Assembly: GCA_964017065.1 (NCBI GenBank)
Contig: OZ024784.1
Span: forward strand, 1,362,598-1,426,597
From: Haliclona indistincta
Lineage: Eukaryota > Porifera > Demospongiae > Haplosclerida > Chalinidae
Length of the DNA: 64,000 bases
Reading direction: 5' to 3'
Within the stretch, counting starts at the first letter, position 1, and each line of letters starts with the position of its first letter. Shown here piece by piece: positions 30,664-41,697 of this stretch. A program made the translations under genes and the position numbers. The notes under the pieces are model-generated. The model saw only the letters and a program-made list of their open reading frames with translations. It did not search any database and was not told the DNA's origin.

Positions 30664-31213
30664 ATGTCTCGCGCTGTCGTGTTTTTGTTGGCTTTCCTAG
30701 TGGTAGCTGTTCCTCTGGCTGCTGCACAAAGTCTTCCGGCAACTTTGATTTGCACTGCTTCCAACGCAGTGGGGAATTGCGACACGTGCCTCGAGATCAA
30801 CTCGAGAGTAAGCGGCAAGAAGTAGCTCGCTTTATAACTGGAATATTTAACTTTCTCAGAACCTTCTCCCGGATGGTTATGCCTGTATTTGGTGCAACGA
30901 TCCCAGCAATGGAGTCAGTTGTCAAGCACTCGCAACCAACAACTTGTTAAGCCCTCAAAATTGTCCTAATCTTAACTACAACCTAAATAGTTGCTCACGT
31001 AAGTATTGTGTATTCGCAAGATAGTGTTGCTCATCATTCCTGCAGTGTCTACTCTGGCAATTGTCATCATCGCTGTTGTTGGAGGATTTCTAGTGCTCTC
31101 ATGTGCTTGTGCATTGTGCTCTATTATTTGTTGTTTAATTTGTCGAGCGTAAGTTACTAACATTGTTCTGTATGGAATGTGTCCTGTTGTTTCACTGCAG
31201 ATTAAGAAAATAA
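30664..31213 (+). CDS. PTTG1IP-like PSI-domain membrane protein 5
   Basis: Four exons: 30664-30807, 30860-30998, 31046-31148, 31201-31213; 132 residues. Signal peptide (MSRAVVFLLAFLVVAVPLAA), PSI-type domain with GNCDTCLEINSR, YACIWCNDPS, CPNLNYNLNSC, membrane helix IVIIAVVGGFLVLSCACAL and Cys-rich end. The tail is minimal (RALRK), lacking the HVTY motif. Its membrane exon and following intron were the source of a 105-bp duplicate now in an intron of copy 6 (32341-32445). Confidence 0.8.
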
Positions 31214-31545
31214 GACTTATGTCTCCTTACATGGATAGATGCCAGTGAACAGATGTTATTGTGGTTAAATCATCTGTACTGTATTATCTTGTCATACATA
31301 CAGTAGTAATTATCTAGTGCAGTGTGCATGTGTGATGTGGTTAATAATAACGGTTCCGGTACTATGCGCATGCGTACCGTATCGTCAGCAAAATAATTTT
31401 ATCACGTGACCCATAAATTTGTTCGATCGAGTAGACGTAACGCTTCGATCGTGTTGTAGCAACTAAGACTAAGAAGACCTCTTCTGTCGCTTTACAAGGG
31501 CCACGTCCTCAAAAGTCAAGCCCAACACTCTCCGACCTGTTCTCC
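31214..31545. other. intergenic DNA between array genes 5 and 6
   Basis: 332 bp, no repeat or gene recognised; GATCACGTGACC-like E-box (TATCACGTGACC) near 31400. Confidence 0.35.
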
Positions 31546-33240
31546 ATGATGTCTCGTCTAGGATACCTAGTCACGTTTTGTGCCGCTTCTCTATGCTTTG
31601 TACTGGTGTCTTCTCAAGCCACGCCAAACCCAGCTGATAGTGAGTTTCTCTTTCCTCACTTTTACGTATCAATCTGTTTTCTTACAGTCCAACGAATGAT
31701 CTGCAACAATAGGAGCACCTGTGATCAATGTGTTCAAATTGTTTCTAGTTCTAATGTGAGATAGAGTACATAATGCCGGTTATTTATTATTGTTTATTTT
31801 CAGATCACACTACCAAATGCTGGTTTGTGTGCTTGGTGCGAGAACCCCACCAACACTAGTTCACCAAAATGTCTCCCAGTGTCCAGTACGCTACTGTTTC
31901 ATGCACTCGATGAGTGCCCTAGTCTTCAGTACAACTTCGGCACATGTGCACGTAAGTCACTAACATCGATGAGACCTCTTCTATTAACCACATCAATGAT
32001 GTGTGAACCGTAGTTTTACTAGGGGGGTTGAAATTCCTGCCGCTCACTAAAACAAGCATTCTGTCGATAGCTTCCTTATTTTTGTGGTAGATTCCTGTTG
32101 GGAAGTTTAGTGATTTATCATTTGACTGTTTGCTTATCATGTTTATTCATGTTTTATCATGTATTCTCAGTGACTGTGCTGTTTATTCTGGTACTGATAT
32201 TGATCGCTATCATTCTGTTTTTCTGCTGCTGCTGTTCTGTGTTGATATGCTGCTGTGTGCTCTGTGCGAAAAGAAGAAATAGGTATGTAAGTGTGTGTTG
32301 GAGCATGAGAACGAACAGTGTGTGTGTGTATGTGTGTGTAGAGGATTTCTAGTGCTCTCATGTGCTTGTGCATTGTGCTCTATTATTTGTTGTTTAATTT
32401 GTCGAGCTTAAGTTACTAACATGGTTCTGTATGGAATGTGTTCTGCGTCAATGTTGTTTCGAGCCCACCCATCTGTAAAACGGGTACCTTGTCTTGTACT
32501 GGGGAGCATAGTACACTGGCTGTGTCTCATTGATCACTAAAGATGTTGGTGGGACTTTGGTTGCCCACACCTGCAGTGAGAGACACGTTGGTGCTCCTGC
32601 GAGTTCCTTGCCCGGCTCCAGGAGATTGCGCAGCACCGACACACAGTACCTGCTTGGTGCACAGGTGACCTGGCTTCGCCAGGTAAGCGCGACCCTTGTG
32701 GTAGTGAGACACTTTGCTTTGTGTGTGTATGTTTGTGTGTGAACGAGTCTCTGTTTTTTTATGTCGATATTTGGATTGAGTGAGTGTTAGATGTAAAAGG
32801 TCATTATGGTTGCACCATGTGTCAATGATCGGGCAAGTATGAACTGTGTGGTGATAAAACTATAGTGATAGAGATGCAGTGAATCTATGGTATAGGGTAG
32901 TTTGTGTATCAGTCATGTGTGGGTGGTTAGTTAGTTATCACTGGATATGTGTACTGTGTACACTAATTGGCTTCCTTGGAGTGAGTGTTGATAGTCTATG
33001 TACACAGCTATGTGGTTTAGGGATGTGGGAGTATCTTAACTCTAGCTTTCTCTACCTTTAGAAATAAACGGTTAGAGGAGAATAAGTATGCGGAAGAAAA
33101 GGACTCGATTCGTCAGCGCAGTGCTGAGAGGTCAGTGTATCTGTGTTCCTGTGACGCGTCATCATGTTCTGTTCTCTGTCCACAGGCGGGCTGAACGTCA
33201 AGCCAAGCACGAAGAAATTCGTCGTAAATATGGTACATGA
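31546..33240 (+). CDS. PTTG1IP: PTTG1IP (PTTG1-binding factor) orthologue
   Basis: Six exons: 31546-31639, 31688-31755, 31804-31951, 32171-32282, 33062-33130, 33186-33240; 181 residues, against 180 in human. Signal peptide, PSI-type domain (STCDQCVQIV, LCAWCENPTN, CPSLQYNFGTC), transmembrane helix LFILVLILIAIILFF followed by CCCCSVLICCC, then a charged helical tail absent from the five other copies, ending RQAKHEEIRRKYGT, which matches the human tail region. PTTG1IP is a membrane/nuclear glycoprotein that binds securin and contributes to its transport. Intron 32283-33061 carries a stray copy of the gene-5 membrane exon. Confidence 0.88.
32341..32445 (+). pseudogene. partial copy of PTTG1IP-like 5 exon 3 inside the PTTG1IP intron
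   Basis: 105 bp matching 31082-31186 with three differences. Covers the second half of the membrane exon and the start of the next intron. The donor changed from GAGCGTAAG to GAGCTTAAG, so it can no longer be spliced as in its source. Confidence 0.85.
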
Positions 33241-33953
33241 TCCATAATGTGTGTGTGTTATGACTGTTTGATCTGGTGTAACAATGTATCTATGGTCAAG
33301 ATCTGATTATTACAGGAAGATGTTTGTATTGTAGTAGAATGATAACTGTCTAGTCACAGCTTGTCCCTACTAGGTCACAACCCTGAGACTGCATTCACTA
33401 CTGGTCCCATGTGATTTTTCACTTATGCCTTGTTTTAGAGAAAGTGTGTCCCAAGTTGTTTCACTGTCTAATTCCCGTGAGCTTCACCTGTGCCCTGGTA
33501 GAAAAAATCACTACTAGCTAGGGCTCCCTCTAACTCATGTACATGTAGTACCATTGTTTGATTGCCCAATTTTACTGATGGTTTCTCCTTTCTCTCTCGC
33601 CACTCGGCGCGTGCTGAAATGAGGCCTTAACGAGGAAGGCGGGGCCGATGGGACTTACCGTCGCTTTGAGTGACCTCTCGCACCGTGTGACACCGCCAAA
33701 CAGCAGCCAGTACTTTCTCTCCCTGCTCCTCCTCGCTCGTTATGTTATAAAACAGTTTTAGTCACTGTATGGTGGTATTATGATTTAATATTAATTTTTG
33801 TCAAAAATGTAGCATGAACACTGTTGTACGCACACACTGTGTATTGGATCTTTTATGTAAATTATTAGGCTGACTGAAAATATTTTTATTCTAACAGCAC
33901 ACAATTATAGTACATTTTCCTAGCGACGTTGTGACTCAACACTAGTTTCTTCT
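33241..33953. other. intergenic DNA between PTTG1IP and CYP51
   Basis: 713 bp containing both 3' ends. A compact GC-rich block at about 33600-33730 (CACTCGGCGCGTGCTG to TTTGAGTGACCTCTCGC) stands out from the AT-rich surroundings and might be a structured RNA, but I could not match it to a known class. Confidence 0.35.
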
Positions 33954-36900
33954 AGTGGAGTAACGTATGATGGGGTTAGTGGGCGTATGGATCATTGTCT
34001 GGTAGTTGACAGGAGGAAAGTAACCATCCACTAGATCAAACTCGTACAGTCGCAAGAGAACAGACCAGATTGTCTTGATCTGCACGTAGGCAAAGCTCTC
34101 ACCTATACAGCGATGCCGACCTGTAGGAGGGAGATGGTGTAATCAGGTGATAATGGCTGTGTGGTACGCATCATTGTGATGCGTAGACAACACTTGATTT
34201 GATGAGCGTGTAGGCATGGTTGTAATTCATGTGAATAAACTCTACCACGCAACCACTATGGAAAATTTATATATTTTTACTACGGTGTAAGGTGATAACA
34301 CATAGAGGATATGTTGTATCCTAGTTGATAGACAATATTGAAAGGTCAGCCGTGATACAATAGTACACTGTTGCCGTGGGCAGCGTACTGTAGACAGGTG
34401 AAAATGCTGGAGATTAGCCAAGTATTGATTACGTAGTGAATTCACAATAATCAGCAGTTAGCTTGGAATTCTATACTAGGGTTGCATGTACATGTAGTGA
34501 TGCAGTAGTACCTAGGTATAAATGATGTTAGGCTCAGTAATGATAGCTATTTTTGTATAATAAACATCACCAGGAAACACTATGTTAGTTCAGTATGTTG
34601 TCATTGTTGGCGCATGTTTTTTTTTCAACAAAAAAATGTAACTAAGATGGCTCAGACTGACCTGCTCCGAATGGTACATAGCAGAACTTTTCACTGTTTG
34701 AAGCTTCGGATGGAACAAACCTGTAGTGTGTACACAGTGACGACATTGACTGTGGTGCATGGTCCCGGCACAAACCTGTCAGGATGAAACGAGACTGATT
34801 CAGACCACAGCTCTTCTAGGCTGTGATTGACAGTAGGAGATACGCACACCTGGTGTCCAACTGGTATTGTGAACTTGCCAACAGTCTAAACAAAAAATAA
34901 TACTAATGTATTCAAAAATCATTAAAAATAGAAGAATTCAACTATCACACCATACACTTATGGTTGTTTATGGTTTGCTTGAATTGGTGGTATGATCATT
35001 TTAATTTTACTTTCATTATAATTAAATTACCTGAGGGGTCTTGGCTAATCGCATCATAGACATTATGGGTGGGCGGAGTCTAAGGGTCTCCTTGAGACAG
35101 CGATCAAGCAGTTCAGCATCCTTTAGCTACGTACGACACAGTATGTTAATTATACACAACACTAAGTTCATAGAGCATACCTGTCCAAAGTTGAGAGGCA
35201 GCTCAAAGTCATTTCCACACATTTCCCGCTGCTCTGCAATGGCTCTATCCTGGACGTAAACATGCAGACAGAATATCAAGATCTTGAGACTGTGTGTGAG
35301 TGTACCTGTAGCTGCTTGTCTCGTGCGAGGAAGAACCCCAGCCATGAACTGGTGGTAGAGGAGGTGTGCTGTCCCGCCATCAGCAGACCTATGAGCATCC
35401 CAGTGATCTCATTGTCTGAGAGGTGCTGACCATTCCTTCAAGGAAGTCACAAGTGTTGCTAGTTACTGTTGCAATAGTACATTATACATTATCTTATACT
35501 TCAGTGAAATCTGACACCTTTGTCAAGGTAGTGTTGCATGTCTTGTGACACGCATGATTGTACGTGTGACAACACTGTTATTGCCTGATTAAGGGCTTGT
35601 TACACTGTGACAATCATCAAACACTAGATGAGCATGCGAGTTATGTAGCCAAGTGCATTGATGTTAACCACAGCAGCAACAGAGAGAAAACAAACTCAAA
35701 ATTCTTTTTTTTTCTACTCAAACTGCCTACACTGTACTGTGATATGAGCCAAATTGTCTATCCACTGCAAAATACCCGAAAATGACCACGCCCTTTTTAT
35801 CGGCAGTGTCATTAACAATAATTGCTATCTTCTTAACCATTTTCAGTAACCTACTTTCTAGCAACTGTTCTAAGGTAATATGACCTAAGGGATGTGTACC
35901 AAAACCAATATTCACTGCAAAGAAAAAAAAACAAAAATGGCTACACCTTTTCAGAAATGCATAACATCTCTATTTTAAAAGTTATTCAGTGATAGGGTTT
36001 TTGCAGGATTCACCTCCTTTGCACTTGCATTACTTGCAACACTTGATACCAGCTACCCTGCAGCGACATATCCATTCTTGTGGATACATTTACTACTTGT
36101 ACAAGGATCAGGAAGGTCTTCAGGCTGGGGGTAACAATATCAGGAACAACGACTCAGCGTTCATTTCTAAACCATCTTCAAGTAGGGCTTGTATCCATAG
36201 TTGTTGTTGATAATATGCCCTTTGAATATGCTCTCTTGCATTGGCTGACGTGCAGGGAATTTTCTCAAAGTCCATTTTGAGAAATCTTATATTAAAACTC
36301 TTTAAAATAGAGACGTTAATGCATTTCTGAAAAAGCTGTAGCCATTTTTGCAGTGAATATTGGTTTTGGCACACATCCCAATACATTCCTTAGGATCATA
36401 TTACCTTAGAACATTTGCCAGAAAGTATGTTACTAAAATGGTTAAGAAGATAAAGCAATTATTGTTAATGACTCTGCCAATAAAAAGGGCGTGATCATTT
36501 TCAGGTATTTCGCAGCGGATAGACAATAATAATATTTATTTGGTACATATCACATCTTATTCCTTGGGGTCAAATTATCCTAAAACAGTTGAGTTTCCTC
36601 TCCTAAATGCATACAAATCTTAGTCAGGGCATAGACTACTGTTAGTGCAGTACATGTAGATAGACTTACTTGTATGTCGTTGTCATGAGGTGGTTGAGAA
36701 CGTCATCCTCCTGACACTCACTGGGGTTCTCACGACGCTTCTTGATCACCTCAGCAAATATCCTTTTCATTTCTCTATTGGCTCTGTCTCGGCGCCTATG
36801 CGCAATGGTTAAGTGAAAGGTGAGACAGACTAATTTCTGTACCTGAAAGAGGGAAGTGGGAGCCAGCCAGGAAGAAGCCAAGCTGCATGAGATAGTCCTC

Positions 36901-37834
36901 CATCAAGGTCGGAGTAGAGTTGAGCGACGTTTTCATCTAAAAGAGCTCTAATCTCTTGACCTTTGACAAGAAAAAAAATCTTCATAACCTCATCCAATCT
37001 ACCTCATCAGCTTACCGTGCAGACACCTGCTTGCGGTCAAAATGATTAGCTCTGACAATGCCTTGAAAAGATCTATGACAGAAAAGCAGATACATGATTT
37101 TTAAATTAATATATTTTAATTTTTATTGTAAAAGGCTAACCTCGTTCTCCGCTCGGCCCCCAGCGCTTAAAATATTCTCTAGTCTCCTCTTCTATGTAAG
37201 GAACGTAGCGTTTGTAGTGTGCTACACTTAGACCATACTTTAGCATCTTCTTCTGCTCAAGAAAAACCTGTGCAAGAAAAGCAGTAAAGTCAGTTGAACA
37301 ACGTGAAAGTTTGACTTGCATTATTAGGCACGTCATAACACACTCCCTTGCCGAATATTGGCGTCATGATGCAGCCATACACCTCCTCGGCATTGAGATT
37401 CTCGTTCTTTGAATTAAAGAAGAGAGCGGATGAATCCGATCCAATCAGAAAAGTGAATGTGCTCCCCATCATGGTAAAACTGAACACTCCTCCATACTAC
37501 ATGTTTTTGAACAAAAAAATTAATTTTCTGTGTGGGTGTAGCTGTAACCTTCTTTTGGGCCTTCAGCAGAAACTCGATGGGATTTTTACCGAACTCGATT
37601 GCACAGCCGATGAAAGGTACTGTGGATGGGATGTGCGGTGGTACGTTCTGTTGGGAGATAACGGTTTAGTCGTGGAGCGATTTGACCAATGTTTGTCTAT
37701 ACCTCTTGCTTGCTCGCTCGGCGACGATTGAAAGTAGCTAGCAGCAGAGTTAGCAGCACAGTCGTGACTAGCACACCTACCAGTGCCCAGTTCTGCTGGG
37801 CGAGCAATAAGCCCTCTGCAAACATGGCGCTCAT
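33954..37834 (-). CDS. CYP51A1: lanosterol 14-alpha-demethylase (cytochrome P450 51)
   Basis: Thirteen exons: 37834-37703, 37647-37549, 37496-37320, 37267-37141, 37072-37016, 36960-36843, 36795-36670, 35435-35306, 35249-35181, 35126-35031, 34885-34776, 34720-34662, 34120-33954; 488 residues. Removes the 14-alpha methyl of lanosterol in the ER. N-terminal membrane anchor ([17 protein letters not shown]); CYP51 signature [36 protein letters not shown]; helix [13 protein letters not shown]; ExxR in [11 protein letters not shown]; haem loop [12 protein letters not shown] with the Cys ligand. All CYP51 landmarks are present. The third intron uses a GC donor (GCAAGT). The seventh intron (35436-36669) carries a foldback element. 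Head to head with LSS. Confidence 0.95.
35754..36526. mobile_element. 773-bp foldback element in CYP51 intron
   Basis: Long imperfect inverted repeats: 35754-about 35990 and about 36288-36526, the first beginning TTGTCTATCCACTGC and the last ending GCGGATAGACAA. Shared inner stretches include CCAATATTCACTGCAAA / TTTGCAGTGAATATTGG. Roughly 300 bp of unpaired centre. Accounts for nearly all of an intron of 1.2 kb among introns of about 50-550 bp. Confidence 0.8.
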
Positions 37835-38086
37835 CTTGCCTCCGAGGTCAAGTCTGCTAGCGGCTACACGAGAGTGGGTGGGCTCATCGCACCACTTACA
37901 ATAATCACACGATCACGCAACGAGCATGCAGTGAACGTCTGGGAGTCTAGGCTCGGAGTGACTACGATTTTATACTTCGCTTTGTGTGCATTGTTTAGCT
38001 GTAGAGGCCTCGGATCGACGTCAAGTTGCTGAAAGCAGCAAACAAGCAACTTATCCTAGAGGATTCCAGCCCCGCCCACTAGTAGT
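37835..38086. promoter_or_regulatory. divergent promoter shared by CYP51 and LSS
   Basis: Only 252 bp separate the two start codons. GC-box-like CCCGCCCAC at about 38072 and GTGGGTGGGCTCAT near 37875, which resembles but does not match a sterol-regulatory element in reverse. No TATA box recognised. Confidence 0.55.
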
Positions 38087-41000
38087 ATGGCTCGTGTTGG
38101 ACCAGCAACTGACCTCACGCGGTGGAGGCTGACCAACGAGAGAGGCAGACAGACCTGGGCCTATGACGAGGAGAACACGTCAGGGAGAGAATCCAGTTTT
38201 GTAGAGAAGCACTCTCTAGGGCTAGACCTGGTATGATGTGGTTAGTGTATGTACACAATCTCTACTGTGCTCCACCAGGAGTCAGCTGCTCCTCCTCTCA
38301 GCCAGCCCTCTACTCCAGCAGAAGCTGCTCACAATGGCGTCTTATTCTACTCCAAGCTGCAGACAGAGGACGGTCACTGGTCAGGTGACTATGGTGGACC
38401 ACTCTTCCTCACAGCAGGTGAATTACCACGACTCGATCCATTTAACGTACAATTGCTTGTCCTAGGACTAGTGATAGTGTGTCATGTGACTAACACTCCA
38501 TTCAGTGAGCCGCAGCGTCTAGAGATGATTCGCTACCTCAGGAATGTACAAAATGAAGACGGTGGATGGGGGCTGTGAGTGTACTATGGCATGGTACTAT
38601 CATACACATTATGGTACCTTAGACACGTAGCGGGCAAGACTACAGTATTTGGTACGGCACTGAACTATGTCACAATGAGGCTGTTAGGAGTGGGTAGTGA
38701 AGACCCAGATATTGTGAGAGCAAGAGCTCGTCTCCATCAACTAGGTCAGTCACTGTGAGCTACTCGATCACTTCTCTGTACTTCAGGTGGAGCTATTGGT
38801 GTGCCATCCTGGGGCAAGTTCTGGTTAGCTGTATTGAATGTGTATGACTGGGAGGGAATGCATACTTTGTTACCAGAGCTATGGTGAGCTTAGTGTTTTA
38901 TACAGTGGAGGATCTATGCATTCCTTGTCCTATAGGATACTTCCCACTTGGACTCCTGTTCATCCCTCTCGCATGTGGTGTCACTGTCGACAGGTTTGAC
39001 TTGTGTCTATCAATACGACCTTTCATCACACTGTAAACAGGTTTATCTACCTATGGGGTACTGCTATGCTCTAAAGGTCTCTTGTGAAGCCAAGGGAATC
39101 ATCTTGGAGCTAAGAGAGGTGCAGTGTCACTTTACGACACGCTATAGTTACTACTATAACCATTACAGGAGCTTTATACTCAGCCGTACGACAGTATAAA
39201 GTGGCCGTCACAGAGAAAAAATGTCGCCAAAGGTGACATCTACACACCTCATAGCTGGGCATTGGATGCAAGCTTTGGTGAGCTTACAGCAGCGGCAGAA
39301 TTATTATTATCCATCTGTCGTTGAATAGTTCTCCTGGATATGTATGAGTATTGTCACAGTGGATACTTGAGAAGATGGGCAGTGGACGAGTGTTTGAAGC
39401 AGATACAAGCAGACGATGAGTTCACACATTGTATCAGCATAGGACCAGTGAGCTGACCAGCATACAACAGGTTGCTGCCGCTAACATAGATAATCCATAG
39501 ATATCCAAAGTGATCCAGATGTTGGTTCGCTGGCACAGGGAAGGACCCAATTCACCACTGTTCAAAGAACACGTGTCTAGGATACCGGATTATTTGTGGT
39601 ATGTACAATGTAGAGCATGTTTTCTCTGATTTTATCAAAATGATTCATTTTTGCTGCATATACATACCAAGCATGATCTATGATGTGATGATGCTTGTTA
39701 TTGCTATAGGATAGGATTGGACGGAATGAAGATGCAGGTAAGAACAACACTGAAGGTCTTTGGAGGAAGTTTGTTAATATCTCACTCAACTTAGGGCACA
39801 AATGGATCACAATCCTGGGATACTAGCTTTGCTGTGCAAGCATTACTGGAGGTAAGTTGAGCCTGAGCTTCTGTATGACTATGCGCACTGCTCTAAAGGC
39901 ATCAACTGCTGACAAGAAAGAGTTCAAGCCGTGTTTGGAAATGGCGCACAAGTTTCTAAAGATAACGCAGGTTTGTTGGTACACACACTCTTGGTCTGTT
40001 ACATTTTGAATGTACTCATCAGATTCCTGATAATCCCCCACAATACCAGAAGTACTACAGACAGATGAATAAAGTGAGTGCGCTCTATAGAGCATATACA
40101 CTTCATATCACTGTGTGTTTTCGTTAGGGTGGATTTCCATTCAGCACAGTAGACTGTGGTTGGATTGTGTCAGACTGCACTGCTGAGGGTCTCAGATCTG
40201 TTATGATGCTTCAGGAACAGTGCAGGTAGTTAAAAATAACATCATGAGGAAAGTTTTTAAATTTCGTAGCTCGCTTACAGACAAGGTAGTGGACGAGAGA
40301 CTGTATGATGGCGTCAATGTGGTATGTAGTACTGGTTCCACTGGTATAACCTGTTTAACTGGTTTATAGCTGCTCAGCATGCAGAATGCTAGCGGTGGAT
40401 ACTCTTCGTACGAGACGCTAAGAGGCGGCACTATATTAGAGCTGCTCAACCCGTCCGAGGTGTTTGGTAAGTTTGGTAAAAATGAAATTAATGTCGTGAT
40501 TCAGTGTGTTTCCTATCTCCAGGAGACATTATGGTTGACTATAGCTATGTAGAATGCACCTCAGCAGTGATGCAGTGTCTTAAGCACTTCACTGATCATC
40601 ACCCAGACCATCGTAACGATGAAATACAGTCAGTAATCTGAGCTTGAAGTGTATCTCGTATCATGTGCGTATTTCAGGGCTTGCCTGTCAAGAGGATTAA
40701 ACTATGTTCTCAGTATTCAGCAACCTGATGGGTCTTGGGAAGGGTAAGTGAGTAATGATTGTAATGATCATGTCTTCTTTCTCTATTCAGGAGTTGGGGC
40801 GTGTGTTTTACGTACGGCACATGGTTTGGTCTTGAGGCTCTAGCATGCATGGGTAGAAGATATGACTATGGGTTAGTACGATAGCAGCATCCTACTATAG
40901 TGTCTTGTTTGTAGTACTGCTGGAGCGGAGGTTAGAAGAGCATGCCAGTTTCTTCTCGACAAACAGATGGAGGATGGTGGGTGGGGAGAGGACTTCGCGG

Positions 41001-41441
41001 TGAGTAAGAGAAGATGTGAATTGAGTTTTTATCAGTGTGTTCACCCAGTCTTGTGAGGAGAGAAGATATGTTTCCAGTGATCGGTCTCAACTGGTGAACA
41101 CATGCTGGGCTGTGCTGGGACTAATGGCTGTGAGATATCCCAACATTGAACCCATCAAAAGAGGAGTAAAGGTTTGTCAATGGGACAAAGGTTGTTAGTT
41201 CTGATACTCACAATCATTTAGATAATCATGACCAAACAACAATCCAATGGTGATTGGCTGCAGGTGAGCCAGATAAACCTTAAACAACCTTTCTCCTTAC
41301 ACGGCTCTTATGTAGGAGGACATTAAGGGTGTCTTCAACAAGACATGCGCCATCACGTACACCAGTTACAGAAACGTGTTCCCAATCTGGGCGCTGGGAA
41401 GGTTCGCTAGACTGTACCCCGATGCAGCTGTCAGCAGCTGA
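38087..41441 (+). CDS. LSS: lanosterol synthase (oxidosqualene cyclase)
   Basis: Twenty-four exons: 38087-38230, 38279-38417, 38466-38574, 38623-38744, 38787-38883, 38936-38993, 39041-39118, 39169-39277, 39329-39447, 39501-39598, 39710-39737, 39795-39851, 39899-39970, 40023-40073, 40128-40225, 40270-40321, 40370-40466, 40523-40628, 40678-40743, 40791-40871, 40915-40999, 41049-41171, 41222-41263, 41316-41441; 718 residues (human 732). Cyclises 2,3-oxidosqualene to lanosterol. QW-type repeats are visible ([45 protein letters not shown]). The catalytic acid lies in [10 protein letters not shown]. Residues that separate lanosterol from cycloartenol synthases are lanosterol type: Thr in MQGTNGSQ, Cys in DCGW, Val in VSDCTAE. 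AATAAA at 41482-41487. Divergent from CYP51, the next enzyme of the pathway. Confidence 0.97.
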
Positions 41442-41697
41442 GAACCAAGATTGTCAGATACTTTTTTAAATGTGACAGTGCAATAAAATTAATCAAAGAT
41501 ATTGACTATTATAACGATAACTTCAGTTACTGTACAAAACAATGACATAGTATTTTCTCTGTTGCTTTTCCCAGTGAATTTGGTAGTTTCAATATGAATG
41601 AATTGTTTGCAAACAAAGTCACTTCAAAACCTTTTGTTACAATTATTGGTTATACAAACTTCGTACATGTGAAATTCAGTAGTACGCAATTGTCGAG
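41442..41697. other. short intergenic region
   Basis: 256 bp AT-rich spacer holding the LSS polyadenylation signal and the promoter of the next gene; no TATA box recognised. Confidence 0.35.

Noticed and set aside
37348..37731. 127-codon plus-strand frame
   Set aside because: Antisense of CYP51 exons 2 and 3.
37870..37890. Sterol regulatory element in the CYP51-LSS promoter
   Set aside because: GTGGGTGGGCTCAT only loosely resembles the reverse SRE (GTGGGGTGAT); not good enough to call.
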